Shown here: one piece after another, positions 1 to 8,556 of the stretch
Layout of the letters: every line of letters starts with the position of its first letter
How positions within the stretch are numbered: position 1 is the stretch's first letter
Source: Agrobacterium leguminum
Lineage (GTDB): Bacteria > Pseudomonadota > Alphaproteobacteria > Rhizobiales > Rhizobiaceae
Reading direction: 5' to 3'
Assembly: GCF_015704895.1 (NCBI RefSeq)
Contig: NZ_JADQWB010000008.1
Coordinates: 1-64,000, forward strand
DNA: 64,000 nt
Translations under genes and position numbers: made by a program
Notes under the pieces: model-generated
Databases searched by the model: none
The model's input: the letters and a program-made list of their open reading frames with translations, nothing else
Told to the model about the DNA's origin: nothing

Positions 1-229
1 GGCCAAGCTCATCCTGATAGGCATTCACGAGCCGGTGCAGACGGTTCGGCTGCGTCAAGAGCGCCCAGTCGGCCCTCAAAAGATCAATCGTATCCTTCTC
101 AAGCTTGATCTCGGCCTCCAGCTTGCGGACCTCCTCAAGCTTCAGATCGGCCTTGTGCTTGATCGAATAGGTGACGACGGCCGCGGCGACCATCACACCC
201 ATCAATATGACATCGAAAGTGCGCAGCAT
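1..229 (-). CDS. ftsL: Cell division protein FtsL (C-terminus beyond window)
   Basis: Divisome protein of the inner membrane that works with FtsB and FtsQ to activate septal peptidoglycan synthesis. About 76 residues are visible from an ATG whose complement lies at 227-229; the reading frame leaves the window at position 1. There is a hydrophobic segment at about residues 5-22, then a charged heptad-like helix rich in Glu, Lys and Leu at about 24-55, the usual FtsL plan of short cytoplasmic tail, one membrane helix and periplasmic coiled coil. It starts one base after the rsmH stop, which matches the mraZ-rsmH-ftsL-ftsI order of the dcw cluster and implies coupled translation. Identification rests on position and topology because FtsL sequences diverge strongly. 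Confidence 0.85.
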   Translation of the reverse strand, partial: MLRTFDVILMGVMVAAAVVTYSIKHKADLKLEEVRKLEAEIKLEKDTIDLLRADWALLTQPNRLHRLVNAYQDELG

Positions 230-230
230 A

Positions 231-1256
231 TCAGCCTCCCATCTTTTCAAGGCTGGCGAGATCGGGAAGCTCGAAGATCGAATAATCCACTGCGCGCGCC
301 GGTGCGGTCGTGCGCAGACCGGCCCGCAGTTTGGCGGATCGGGCACGCGGATTGAGTTCCGCCTCCTCATCGCTGGCGGCGATCATCGGCTTTCCGATGT
401 TATCGAAAATGGCGGGCTTGTCCTCCACCATCGGCAGGTGCCGGGAACCGGCGGCCTTGCCCGAACGATCGGAGAAGAATTTCTTGACGATACGGTCTTC
501 CAGCGAATGGAAGGTGACGACGACCAGCCGGCCGCCGGGTTTCAAAACCTGCTCGGCGGCAAAAAGCGCCTGCGCCAGCTCGCCCAGCTCGTCATTGACG
601 AAAACGCGCAGCGCCTGAAACACCCGCGTTGCGGGATGAATCTTGTCTTTGGCCTTACGCGGCGTGACGATTTCGATGAGGCCCGCCAGATCGCGGGTGG
701 TGCGGAACGGCTCTTCCGCCCTCTTCTTCTCGATGGCGCGGGCGATGCGGCCTGGCTGCTTTTCTTCACCGAGAAAACCGAAGATGCGGATCAGATCGCT
801 GACCTTCGCACGATTGACGACATCGGCCGCCGAAACGCCGGAACCCGACATGCGCATATCGAGGGGGCCGTTTTTCTGGAAGGAAAAACCGCGTTCGGCC
901 TCGTCGATCTGCATGGAGGAAACCCCGATATCCAGAACGACGCCATCGAGCCCGCCTTGCGGGGCATGCTTCGCGAGATCGGAGAATTGCGACTGGATGA
1001 GGCTCAACCGGCCGCCATTGGCGGCAACCATCGCCTGACCGCCGACGATCGCGGTCGGATCGCGGTCGAGCGCGATGACGTCGGCGCCCTGATCGAGAAT
1101 GGCCTGGGTGTAGCCGCCGGCGCCGAACGTGCCGTCGAGAATGATCTTGCCGGATGACGGCTCCAGCGCGGTAATGACTTCGCGAAGCAGGACCGGGATG
1201 TGACGCTGAGGTCCGCCATCGGCATCAGAAGATCGTCCGCCAGAATTCGCCGCCAT
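231..1256 (-). CDS. rsmH: 16S rRNA (cytosine(1402)-N(4))-methyltransferase RsmH
   Basis: SAM-dependent methyltransferase that modifies C1402 of 16S rRNA in the ribosomal P site (formerly MraW). The protein has 341 residues, normal for the family. Visible motifs are HIPVLL near residue 19, the SAM-binding [10 protein letters not shown] near 41, and the C-terminal [15 protein letters not shown] block. The open frame continues to 1898, but that extension runs antisense to mraZ and its upstream region, so the ATG at 1256 is chosen. The gene lies 14 bases after mraZ and one base before ftsL, as expected in the dcw operon. Confidence 0.95.
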   Translation of the reverse strand: MAANSGGRSSDADGGPQRHIPVLLREVITALEPSSGKIILDGTFGAGGYTQAILDQGADVIALDRDPTAIVGGQAMVAANGGRLSLIQSQFSDLAKHAPQGGLDGVVLDIGVSSMQIDEAERGFSFQKNGPLDMRMSGSGVSAADVVNRAKVSDLIRIFGFLGEEKQPGRIARAIEKKRAEEPFRTTRDLAGLIEIVTPRKAKDKIHPATRVFQALRVFVNDELGELAQALFAAEQVLKPGGRLVVVTFHSLEDRIVKKFFSDRSGKAAGSRHLPMVEDKPAIFDNIGKPMIAASDEEAELNPRARSAKLRAGLRTTAPARAVDYSIFELPDLASLEKMGG

Positions 1257-1270
1257 TCCGTGTCCCCGTC

Positions 1271-1711
1271 CTAGGCGGGGCGAGCAGCCGAAAAACCGCG
1301 CCCCGCTCTTGCTTCCGCCTGCGCCGCCAAAAACGCATTCGGTTGCCAAAGCTGAAAATGATCCGCCCGTCCGACGAAGGTGACTTCGGTGGATATGCCG
1401 GTGAATTCCCGCACGAAATCCGTCACCATCAATCGACCTTCCTGGTCGAGCTTCATGAAAACGCCGCCGCCGTGAACCAGCAGCGACATCGCGTTCGCCT
1501 CGGGCGAGAAGGCATCCATCGACGCAATCTGCCGCTCGTAGCGCTCCAGCAAATCCGGACCGCCGACACTGATGGCCGGAAAGGCGAAATCCTGAAGACA
1601 ATAAAGCTCCTGAATGCCGCGCCTGACCAGCACCGAACGAAACGGAGACGGAACCGAAACGCGCCCCTTGGCGTCGATCCTGTTCGTCACGTTCGATAAA
1701 AAGCGGTCCAT
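1271..1711 (-). CDS. mraZ: Division/cell wall cluster transcriptional repressor MraZ
   Basis: DNA-binding protein of the AbrB/SpoVT fold, first gene of the dcw operon and in other bacteria a repressor of that operon. It has 146 residues, the usual length. The two repeated swapped-hairpin domains are marked by DAKGRVSVP (residues 13-21) and DQEGRLMV (89-96). The C-terminal 20 residues are rich in Ala and Arg and look unstructured. Four TGGG repeats at exact 10-base spacing lie about 180-210 bases upstream of the start and are the expected type of MraZ target, so autoregulation is likely. Confidence 0.96.
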   Translation of the reverse strand: MDRFLSNVTNRIDAKGRVSVPSPFRSVLVRRGIQELYCLQDFAFPAISVGGPDLLERYERQIASMDAFSPEANAMSLLVHGGGVFMKLDQEGRLMVTDFVREFTGISTEVTFVGRADHFQLWQPNAFLAAQAEARAGRGFSAARPA

Positions 1712-2334
1712 TACTCAACTCGCCAAAACCGCATTCCGCAAAGCGAACCATCCACTTTGCAGACGACACCGGTACGCACGACACATCGCCAAGCGCCAGG
1801 GCGACGTGCCCTGCAGCAGCCCCTCGCAGGCTCCTCACTCGTTTCAGCGATTGCGGGTCAAAAACACGACCCAATGTGGTGTGCATTTGGGATATCATGG
1901 GACACTATGGGCGTCAATGGGAGAAGCCGGCACGATACCGACTTCGCATCGGAAATTCATAAGCCGTTAAGTTTAACGAATGGTTTACTTCAGCCGCAAA
2001 GACGCATTTTCACGGCACACAAAGGCGCGGTGAAACCGCCGTTTTTCTGTTTTGAAACAAGGAAATGATTTCAGCCGCACCGCTTTTGATCGCGGTTCGG
2101 GCGAATGCGCCTCTTCATCCAGCCCATGGTCTCAGCCACAATGCACGGAAGGCGGCGCACGATGGCGCTCCGCGCCTCAGGTGACGGGAGTACGATGTCA
2201 TTTTTCATCGGGAGCATTCCCGCTAAAAGCATGACAGCGCACGGGGCCGCCCGACACGTCGAGGATCGGCCCCATATTTGCCCGGCAATTGAACTGCAAA
2301 TGGCAATTGCTTTCGGCCCTATGGACCGCAAACA
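1712..2334. other. Intergenic region upstream of the dcw operon
   Basis: This 623-base gap holds the MraZ box near its left end. The rest shows no convincing gene. Short open frames exist on both strands (for example 2071-2331 minus) but lack protein-like composition or a recognisable start site. The dcw promoter presumably lies here, but I could not choose one -35/-10 pair with confidence. Confidence 0.6.
1888..1921 (+). promoter_or_regulatory. MraZ box: four TGGG repeats with 10-bp period
   Basis: TGGG occurs at 1888-1891, 1898-1901, 1908-1911 and 1918-1921 on the plus strand, each separated by six bases, which is one helical turn. Arrays of TGGG separated by 5-6 bases are the known MraZ-binding element of dcw promoters. 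The array lies upstream of mraZ, which is read in the opposite direction, so the motif as written is on the template strand of the operon. Confidence 0.8.
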
Positions 2335-3336
2335 TTATTTCACCGCGATGACGACCTTGCCCTTCGCACGACCGGTCTGGATATAGTCCAATGCCTCATT
2401 GGTCTTTTCGAACGGGAATATCCGATCCATCACCGGACGTATGTGATCCGCCTCGATCAGAGCGGTAATCTTTTCGAGTTGCCCGCCATTCGCGGTCATG
2501 AATAGGAAAGAATAACCGATCCCCCGGCGTTTCGATTTCCTCCTGATGTCGAAACTGAGCAGGCGCATGACCTGACGAAGCAGCCAGCCGAAGCCATTTT
2601 GCCGGGCGAAATCCGGATCGGGCGGCCCGGAAATCGAAATCAGCTTCCCGCCCGGTTTCAGCACTGCGATGGATTTTTCCAGCGTGTCTTTTCCGAGGCT
2701 GTTCAGCACGACGTCATAGCCCTGCAACACTTCAGCGAAGTCTTCCTTTTTGTAGTCGACCACGACGTCCGCACCGAGACTTCTTACCAGATCCATGTTG
2801 CCTGTACTCGTGGTCGTGGCCACATATGCCCCGAGATGTTTGGCAAGCTGGATCGCGATAGTGCCTACGCCGCCCGAACCGGCATGGATCAGCACCTTCT
2901 GTCCCTTCTGCACATTGGCCCGCTCGACAAGCACCTGCCATGCCGTCAGGGCGACAAGCGGTATGGATGCGGCCTCTTCCATGGTCAGATTGTCCGGCTT
3001 CATCGCCACATCGGCCTCATCGATGGCGATATACTCGGCAAATGTCCCGATACGTGCCTGGTCCGGTCGGGCATAGACCTCGTCACCGGGCTTGAATTTG
3101 CGGACATTGGCACCGACGCGGACCACGACACCCGCCACATCGTTGCCCAGCACCAGCGGAAGGCGGTACGGCAGGATGAGCTTGAACTCTCCGTCCCTGA
3201 TCTTGTTGTCCAGAAGGTTGACGCTGGCGGCGCGGATTTCGACCAGAACGTCGTTTACGCGCAACTCCGGCTCGGGGATCTCGCCGAGCCGCAATGCGCC
3301 GCCTTTCTTGTAGCGATCGATCAGAAATGATTTCAT
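2335..3336 (-). CDS. NAD(P)-dependent alcohol dehydrogenase / quinone oxidoreductase-like (zinc-free MDR)
   Basis: Medium-chain dehydrogenase/reductase of the NADPH:quinone oxidoreductase type, 333 residues. The GroES-like half (about 1-125) precedes a Rossmann half with HAGSGGVG at 151-158. The chain contains no cysteine, so neither the catalytic nor the structural zinc site of classical alcohol dehydrogenases can form, which points to reduction of quinones, enones or similar compounds. The ATG at 3336 is preferred over an upstream TTG at 3390 that would overlap the preceding gene. It follows the SDR gene in the same direction and both probably belong to the regulon of the divergent HxlR gene. 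The substrate is unknown. Confidence 0.85.
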   Translation of the reverse strand: MKSFLIDRYKKGGALRLGEIPEPELRVNDVLVEIRAASVNLLDNKIRDGEFKLILPYRLPLVLGNDVAGVVVRVGANVRKFKPGDEVYARPDQARIGTFAEYIAIDEADVAMKPDNLTMEEAASIPLVALTAWQVLVERANVQKGQKVLIHAGSGGVGTIAIQLAKHLGAYVATTTSTGNMDLVRSLGADVVVDYKKEDFAEVLQGYDVVLNSLGKDTLEKSIAVLKPGGKLISISGPPDPDFARQNGFGWLLRQVMRLLSFDIRRKSKRRGIGYSFLFMTANGGQLEKITALIEADHIRPVMDRIFPFEKTNEALDYIQTGRAKGKVVIAVK

Positions 3337-3386
3337 CGGACTAACTTTCGTTTCTGTGGCCGGCACCCGGCACCGGCAATAAAAGC

Positions 3387-4202
3387 TCAATCGGGAAGCC
3401 TGCTGAATTTCCGAAAGCTCCTGTCGACGAAGGACTCAGGCAGGAAGCGGCGGATGAAGCGGGCCTGCCCCGCAGCTTTTCCGGCAGTATAGCGTCGTTT
3501 GGGCGCTGCCGTATTGGCGGCCTCTACGACAACTTTTGCGACCACCTCCGGGGCATCGCCCTTTTCGATGACGTCACGCATCAGTTTCTCGGCGTCCGCC
3601 CGAACCGTATCGTAGAGGGCAAGCGGCCGGTCTGGCCGTGTGATGTTTTCTTCGAAGGAGGTGCGGGTCACCCCCGGCTCGACAAGCACGATGCGGATGC
3701 CCTGCGTTCGCACTTCATGGTCAAGAGATTCCGAATAGCCTTCAATGGCGTGCTTGGTCGATGCGTAAAGCGCATTATAGGGGGCTGGGATCAGCCCGAG
3801 TATGGAACTGAGGTTGACGATACGGCCACGACGCTGCCGTCTCATGACGGGCAGAACCGCATTTGTCACGCGCATCACGCCGAACACGTTGACGTCGAAT
3901 ACGGCCTTCGCCTGCTCCGCCGTCGATTCTTCCGCACCGCCCAGCAAACCGATCCCGGCATTGTTGACGAGAAGATCGATCCTTCCTGCGCGGCTCAAAA
4001 CCTCGTCCACCGCGCGCCGCACGGACGCATCGTCGGTAACGTCGCAGATCAGCATCGTGATCCCATCCTCGATGTCGGGCATCGGCTTTCGGCTGGTGCC
4101 GAACACACGGTAACCATCGCGCCGGAGCGCCCGCGCCGTCACCAGCCCGATGCCGGAGGATGCGCCCGTCACCAGGGCAATGCCGCGTTCTGTCTTGCTC
4201 AT
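3387..4202 (-). CDS. SDR family NAD(P)-dependent oxidoreductase
   Basis: Short-chain dehydrogenase of 271 residues, classical type. Visible are the cofactor motif TGASSGIG (12-19), NNAG (80-83), the catalytic serine region VNLSS near 132 and Tyr146-x3-Lys150 in YASTK. The C-terminal 40 residues are basic. The gene starts 89 bases from the divergent HxlR regulator and is followed by the zinc-free MDR gene. This arrangement is typical of a small inducible detoxification unit. The substrate cannot be read from the sequence. Confidence 0.9.
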   Translation of the reverse strand: MSKTERGIALVTGASSGIGLVTARALRRDGYRVFGTSRKPMPDIEDGITMLICDVTDDASVRRAVDEVLSRAGRIDLLVNNAGIGLLGGAEESTAEQAKAVFDVNVFGVMRVTNAVLPVMRRQRRGRIVNLSSILGLIPAPYNALYASTKHAIEGYSESLDHEVRTQGIRIVLVEPGVTRTSFEENITRPDRPLALYDTVRADAEKLMRDVIEKGDAPEVVAKVVVEAANTAAPKRRYTAGKAAGQARFIRRFLPESFVDRSFRKFSRLPD

Positions 4203-4246
4203 CTGCGTCCACTTTCATTTTGTTATGGAACAACAATGAGCATTGA

Positions 4247-4272
4247 GTTACTATCAAATCGATACAAAGTCA
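4247..4272. promoter_or_regulatory. Candidate HxlR operator in the divergent promoter
   Basis: TATC and GATA half-sites (4252-4255 and 4261-4264) flank a five-base spacer, and the outer bases continue the symmetry imperfectly (TTAC on the left, ACAAAGT on the right). The site lies 20 bases before the HxlR start and about 45 bases from the SDR start. Assignment is by position and partial symmetry only. Confidence 0.4.
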
Positions 4273-4291
4273 CTACTAAAAAGATATCGAC

Positions 4292-4723
4292 ATGAAAAAT
4301 CTCTCAAACCAGCCCTGCCTCATCGCCCGCAGCCTCGCCCTTGTCGGCGACGCCTGGAGCATGCTGATCATGCGCGATGCCCATGCGGGCCTCACCCGCT
4401 TCGATGATTTTCGCAAGAGCCTCGGCATCGCACCAACGATGCTCACAGCGCGGCTTTCATCGCTGACCGAAGAGGGATTACTGGTGAAACGCCGTTATTC
4501 CGATCGTCCGCCACGCTACGAATATATGTTGACGGAAGCCGGCCGCGATTTTCTGCCGGTCCTCTTTGCAATAGGCGCATGGGGAAACAAGCATCGCGGC
4601 GGCGGTGAGGTAACCCGTTTTTTCGACGCTGAGACCGGAACGGAAATCGATCCCGTCACCATAGACCGCGTGACCGGCGCTCCAGTCGGAACCCGTCCCA
4701 TTCGTATCGCTAAACCCGAATGA
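4292..4723 (+). CDS. HxlR family winged-helix transcriptional regulator
   Basis: DNA-binding regulator of 143 residues. The HxlR core runs from about residue 8 to 110: Cys9 followed by the VGDAWSMLIMRDAH helix, the FDDFRKSLGIAPTMLTARLSSL recognition region, and the wing with YEYMLTEAGRDF. A cysteine near position 9 is a feature of redox- or electrophile-sensing members such as HypR and QorR, so sensing of quinones or aldehydes is plausible but not shown. It is transcribed divergently from the SDR/MDR pair, which are its likely targets. Confidence 0.92.
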   Translation: MKNLSNQPCLIARSLALVGDAWSMLIMRDAHAGLTRFDDFRKSLGIAPTMLTARLSSLTEEGLLVKRRYSDRPPRYEYMLTEAGRDFLPVLFAIGAWGNKHRGGGEVTRFFDAETGTEIDPVTIDRVTGAPVGTRPIRIAKPE

Positions 4724-4784
4724 GCACCTTCACCGCAAGTGCGCCGGATTAACAGAGAGGCATCGCACACAGGCAGGAAAATTC

Positions 4785-5184
4785 GCCAGTTGGCCTGTAA
4801 GCCGGGTTCTGTATGGCCCCGGTTTGACCCGGAACGTGGCAGCCATTCATCTGGGACGGCATTTGCATGCCGCCTCGCGCAACCCACCCGGATGACGGGC
4901 CTGGAAACCGGCTGTGAACGGGCTTTCGCCCGCCCCGTGTCATCCCTATTCGGTCTTGCTCCCGGTGGGGTTTACCTTGCCGCCGCTGTTACCAGAAGCG
5001 CGGTGGGCTCTTACCCCACCCTTTCACCCTTACCATGCGATGCATGGCGGTTTGCTCTCTGTGGCACTTTCCCTGGGGTCGCCCCCGCCGGACGTTATCC
5101 GGCACCGTATTTCCGTGGAGCCCGGACTTTCCTCACCTTACCGTCTTTCGACATTGGTAAAGCGCGGCTGCCCGGCCAACTGGC
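4785..5184 (-). ncRNA. rnpB: RNase P RNA, bacterial type A
   Basis: Catalytic RNA of ribonuclease P, which matures tRNA 5' ends. Read on the minus strand, the ends pair as helix P1: GCCAGTTGGCC at the 5' end (complement of 5174-5184) with GGCCAACTGGC at the 3' end (complement of 4785-4795). Between them are the conserved GAGGAAAGTCCGGGC block, the GGTAAACCCC element, and ACAGAACCCGGCTTA near the 3' end. The length of about 400 nucleotides is normal for alphaproteobacteria. The true ends may extend a few bases beyond P1. The open frames across this interval are spurious. Confidence 0.96.
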
Positions 5185-5239
5185 ATGGGCTGCATAACCA
5201 TGTTCCGAGGCGAAAGCCACCGAAAAGCGTAAGCGAAGA

Positions 5240-6430
5240 TCAAAGAAATGCCGGCTTGAAATCCGTCGCAAAGGCACCGTCGGCGATTTTTCCGTCCCGC
5301 AGCAGCATAGCACCGAGCCGTCCGATCTCATCGGAACTCTTGGCCGCCGTGCCGTTGCCGCCGGTCAGAACCGCAATCTTCGGCGAAGCGGTGAAGCCGA
5401 TGGCCGGATAACCGCTTTGCGTTTTGGAGACGACGCAGGCGGCCATCGAGACACGCGAGAGATCGATGGAAGGCACCAGCGATCCGACGATCTCCGAGAG
5501 ATGATCACGCACACTTTCGCGTCCGCCGGCGCGGAACCATTCCCGGATTTCCGGGTCGCTGCCGAGCCTCTTGTCGTCGGGATCGCCGCCGATCTTCAGA
5601 TAGAATTTGCCATCGGGATAACGCACCGGCGGCAGAAGATAGATATGTTTCGTCGTGTCGCGCGGCTCATAGATCAGCGACGGCATGTCCGCATATTGAT
5701 CCAGATCGCCCTCATCTACTTCGAAGAAAGCGACGGTGCGCGCATAAACATCAAGGGCCACCGGCTGCGGCAGCAGATCTTTCGTAATCGAGAAGCCGCC
5801 GGCCGCCACCAGCACCCGGTCTGCGGTATAAACCGCACCCGAGGCCGTCTCCACCCGTGCGCGACCATCCTCTTCCCGAGTCGAGACGACGATATCGTCA
5901 ATAAGCGTGACACCCGCCTTTTCAGCGAGAACAGCCTGTGCCTTCACCAGCCCACGCGGGTTGACGTATCCGGCATTGTTTCTCTCGAATACCCCCTCGC
6001 AACCCGGCTCGAAGGAGAAATAGGGAAAGCGGCTTTTCAGGCTTTCACCGCCGAGCAGTTCCGTCGAAACCCCGAGCCGCGCCGCCGCCTTGCGGACATC
6101 GTCGACAAAAGGATTATCGCCGCCCCGTTCGGGCCCCACCATCAGGCAGCCAACCGGCGCATAAAATTCAACGCCGCTTCTTGCGGCAATATCGGAGTAA
6201 CGCGCTATCGAGCGGTTGGCGAGCAGCGCCCAGTCGGCATCGCCGTCGATGGTACGGGTAATCCGCGCCTCGTCATAGTGGCTGGCGAAGACTCCCTGAT
6301 GCGATTTGATGTCGGCAGGCTCACCGGGGCCGATCAACGCGACGCCATCCACCGTTTCGGCCAGATGGCGGGCGGCGGCGGCACCCATCATGCCGCGACC
6401 CACGACGATGTATCTGAAATGTCCCGACAT
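5240..6430 (-). CDS. FAD-dependent oxidoreductase, DAO/sarcosine-oxidase-like (paralogue 2)
   Basis: Predicted flavoenzyme of the D-amino-acid/sarcosine oxidase superfamily, 396 residues. The FAD-binding GRGMMG motif is at about residues 11-16, followed by HYDEARITR near 50, a mid-chain RVLVAAGGF block and a C-terminal LTGGNG motif of the FAD site. No signal peptide is seen. The ATG at 6430 has a purine-rich ribosome site; an ATG 18 bases upstream is possible. It lies 60 bases downstream of a clear paralogue with the same motifs in the same order, so the pair arose by tandem duplication. The substrate, likely a secondary or D-amino acid, is not determined. Confidence 0.88.
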   Translation of the reverse strand: MSGHFRYIVVGRGMMGAAAARHLAETVDGVALIGPGEPADIKSHQGVFASHYDEARITRTIDGDADWALLANRSIARYSDIAARSGVEFYAPVGCLMVGPERGGDNPFVDDVRKAAARLGVSTELLGGESLKSRFPYFSFEPGCEGVFERNNAGYVNPRGLVKAQAVLAEKAGVTLIDDIVVSTREEDGRARVETASGAVYTADRVLVAAGGFSITKDLLPQPVALDVYARTVAFFEVDEGDLDQYADMPSLIYEPRDTTKHIYLLPPVRYPDGKFYLKIGGDPDDKRLGSDPEIREWFRAGGRESVRDHLSEIVGSLVPSIDLSRVSMAACVVSKTQSGYPAIGFTASPKIAVLTGGNGTAAKSSDEIGRLGAMLLRDGKIADGAFATDFKPAFL

Positions 6431-6489
6431 GCCGCCCTCTTCACCCACTCATTTCCGTCGCAACCTTGTAGCTGCTTCGTCCCTGAATG

Positions 6490-7677
6490 TCAGACGAAAA
6501 CCGGCGACATTTCGGCGGCGAATTCATCCTCGGTCAACTGGCCGTTCAAAAGCAGCATGGCGCCCAGTCGGCCGATTTCGTCCGAAGACTTGGCGGAGAC
6601 GAAATTGCCGCCGGTCAGAACCGCGATATTGGAGGATTGCGTATAGCCGATATAGGGATACCCGCTGCGGGTGATTGAGGCGACACACGAACCGGAAGTG
6701 ACCGGGCAGCCGGCAAGCTCCGGCATCAAGGAGAGCGCCCGCTTTTTCAGAAACTCCACCTCACCCGGCGTGCCATCCGAATGGAACCAGTCAACCGCGT
6801 CAGTGAGCGTTTCAAGCCTGCCCTTTTCGCTTTCGCCGCCGATCTTCAGATAGACCTTGCCATCGGGATAACGCACCGGCGGCAGGATATAGACGATGTC
6901 GTCCTCGGTCTCCGCCAGCACGATGGTGGAAGGCATCGCACCGAACAGCGCCTGCCGCGCCTCATCCAGCTCGAAAAAGACGATGGTGCGGCCCGTGGCC
7001 GCCATATCGACCGGAGAAGGCAGAAGCTCGGCCATGTTGGTGAAACCGCCGGCCGCTACGATGACCTTTTCAGCCGTATGAACCGCCCCTTCTCGAGTGG
7101 AAACCTCGACGCCATGGGAAGTATCGCGAATATGCGCCGCCGTCTGGCGCACAAGCCGCGCGCCCTGCGCGACGGCAATCGTGCATTGCGCCTTCACCAA
7201 GGCGCGCGGATTGACGTGGCCGGCATATTGCGCCTCGAAATAACCGCTGTGATCGGCCGGCGGGGAGAACATCGGAAACCGGCCAGCCAGCGCATCAGTG
7301 CCGAGTGTCTCTACGCCGAGACCGAGACGGTCGGCCGAGGCAAGCGCGCGCGAGACATAGTCCCCCGCAAGCCCCTTGCCGTTTCCGGTAAACAGGCAGC
7401 CCGCTTCCGTGAAAAAGCGGATGCCGCTTTTGGCCTCGATCTCCGCATAACGGCGGATGGAGCGCTGCGCCAGTTCCGCCCAGACCGGATCGCCATCAAA
7501 ACCGCGGGTAATGCGCGCTTCGTCGTAATGGCTCGAAAACACACCCTGATGGGTCTTGCGATCGGCGGGTTCGTCCGGGCCGATCAGCGCCACGCCATCC
7601 GTTTGCACTGAGAGATGCCGCGCCGCAGCCGCTCCCATCATCCCGGCCCCGACAACGATATATTTGAAATCCGGCAT
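6490..7677 (-). CDS. FAD-dependent oxidoreductase, DAO/sarcosine-oxidase-like (paralogue 1)
   Basis: Flavoenzyme of 395 residues with the dinucleotide motif GAGMMG at 11-16, HYDEARITR, a KVIVAAGGF block and the C-terminal LTGGNF...AKSSDEIGRLGAMLL segment. It is the upstream member of the tandem pair. The frame is open to 8346, but that extension is antisense-free shadow coding over the transglycosylase gene, so the ATG at 7677 is used. The FAD pocket motifs are intact in both copies, while the middle of the proteins differs, so the two probably act on different substrates. Confidence 0.88.
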   Translation of the reverse strand: MPDFKYIVVGAGMMGAAAARHLSVQTDGVALIGPDEPADRKTHQGVFSSHYDEARITRGFDGDPVWAELAQRSIRRYAEIEAKSGIRFFTEAGCLFTGNGKGLAGDYVSRALASADRLGLGVETLGTDALAGRFPMFSPPADHSGYFEAQYAGHVNPRALVKAQCTIAVAQGARLVRQTAAHIRDTSHGVEVSTREGAVHTAEKVIVAAGGFTNMAELLPSPVDMAATGRTIVFFELDEARQALFGAMPSTIVLAETEDDIVYILPPVRYPDGKVYLKIGGESEKGRLETLTDAVDWFHSDGTPGEVEFLKKRALSLMPELAGCPVTSGSCVASITRSGYPYIGYTQSSNIAVLTGGNFVSAKSSDEIGRLGAMLLLNGQLTEDEFAAEMSPVFV

Positions 7678-7769
7678 GCCATGCTCCGTATCAGATTTGC
7701 TTCTGACTACAGCATGCCGGGCCGAACCGGAATCGCTTTTCGCAATTCCGCAGACGATCGATAGCGGCC

Positions 7770-8309
7770 TCAGCCGGCCAGCAGCGCCTGCACCTTGCCG
7801 CAATAACGCTTGGAGACCGGGTTCATCCGGGTGGCGCCATGGCCTGCATTGTAACGCAGGATCGTGCTGCACACCTGGCCGCCGCCAAGCTGATGCGCCG
7901 TCGCCAGATATTGCATGCCCCAGCGAATATTGGTCTCGGGATCGTAGAGCGCCTTGGTCGTGCCGCGATAGCCCATCATCCGCGCCGTCGCCGGCTTGAT
8001 CTGCATCAGCCCAACCTCGCCTGCGCTGCCGCGAGCCTTCGGATTGAACTTGCTTTCCACCGAAACCACGGCATGCGCCAGATTGGTGGGAACGCCGTAA
8101 CGCTTGGCATATTTGACGATCAGATCGGAATAGTCGTTCCTGAGCGAGGATGGCAGGCTCTTTTCGGGAATGGGATAACCGGGCTTGCGGAAGAAGGTCT
8201 CCAGCGTCACGGTTTTGGTCTTGACGTCCTCGTCTTTGGCAAAAGCAATCCCCGCCTGCGAAGCGAGCATAACAACGCCCGCCACGACAGCAACAACAAC
8301 CCTGTTCAT
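7770..8309 (-). CDS. Lytic transglycosylase, GH23 (SLT domain), secreted
   Basis: Periplasmic enzyme that cleaves the MurNAc-GlcNAc bond of peptidoglycan with formation of 1,6-anhydromuramic acid. It has 179 residues, with a signal peptide at 1-24 (cleavage after AFA). The catalytic Glu85 lies in VVSVESKFNPKA, followed by GLMQIKP at about 100-106, NIRWGMQYL and the substrate-binding LRYNAGHG. The start at 8309 has a GGAG ribosome site about ten bases upstream; longer frames to 8453 lack a sensible N-terminus. It is followed at 92 bases by the flavoenzyme pair. Confidence 0.92.
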   Translation of the reverse strand: MNRVVVAVVAGVVMLASQAGIAFAKDEDVKTKTVTLETFFRKPGYPIPEKSLPSSLRNDYSDLIVKYAKRYGVPTNLAHAVVSVESKFNPKARGSAGEVGLMQIKPATARMMGYRGTTKALYDPETNIRWGMQYLATAHQLGGGQVCSTILRYNAGHGATRMNPVSKRYCGKVQALLAG

Positions 8310-8556
8310 ATGTAGAAAAAGTCTCCAGATCGGATGACAGAAACAATGAAGCGACACAAATAATCTGCGCCCGGAAAGTCGATCACGACCTTCCGCTGTC
8401 CGGTCTCCTTGATTGATATTGACGGCAGGTTCCCCTGAAGAACGACACCGCATGCAGTGACGTTCTTAAACTTCCTCAATGCGGATTAACTGTGGCACGG
8501 CAAAAAAAGCGACTTGAACGGCAAGAAAATCGGGAACGATTTTCCAGAATTCGCGT

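Noticed and set aside
2071..2331. 86-codon minus-strand frame between mraZ and the MDR gene
   Set aside because: No ribosome site, no recognisable domain and composition like non-coding GC-rich DNA.
6490..8346. Long frame that would fuse the flavoenzyme to upstream sequence
   Set aside because: The extension reads through the transglycosylase gene in another frame; the flavoenzyme's own ATG at 7677 begins a normal N-terminus.
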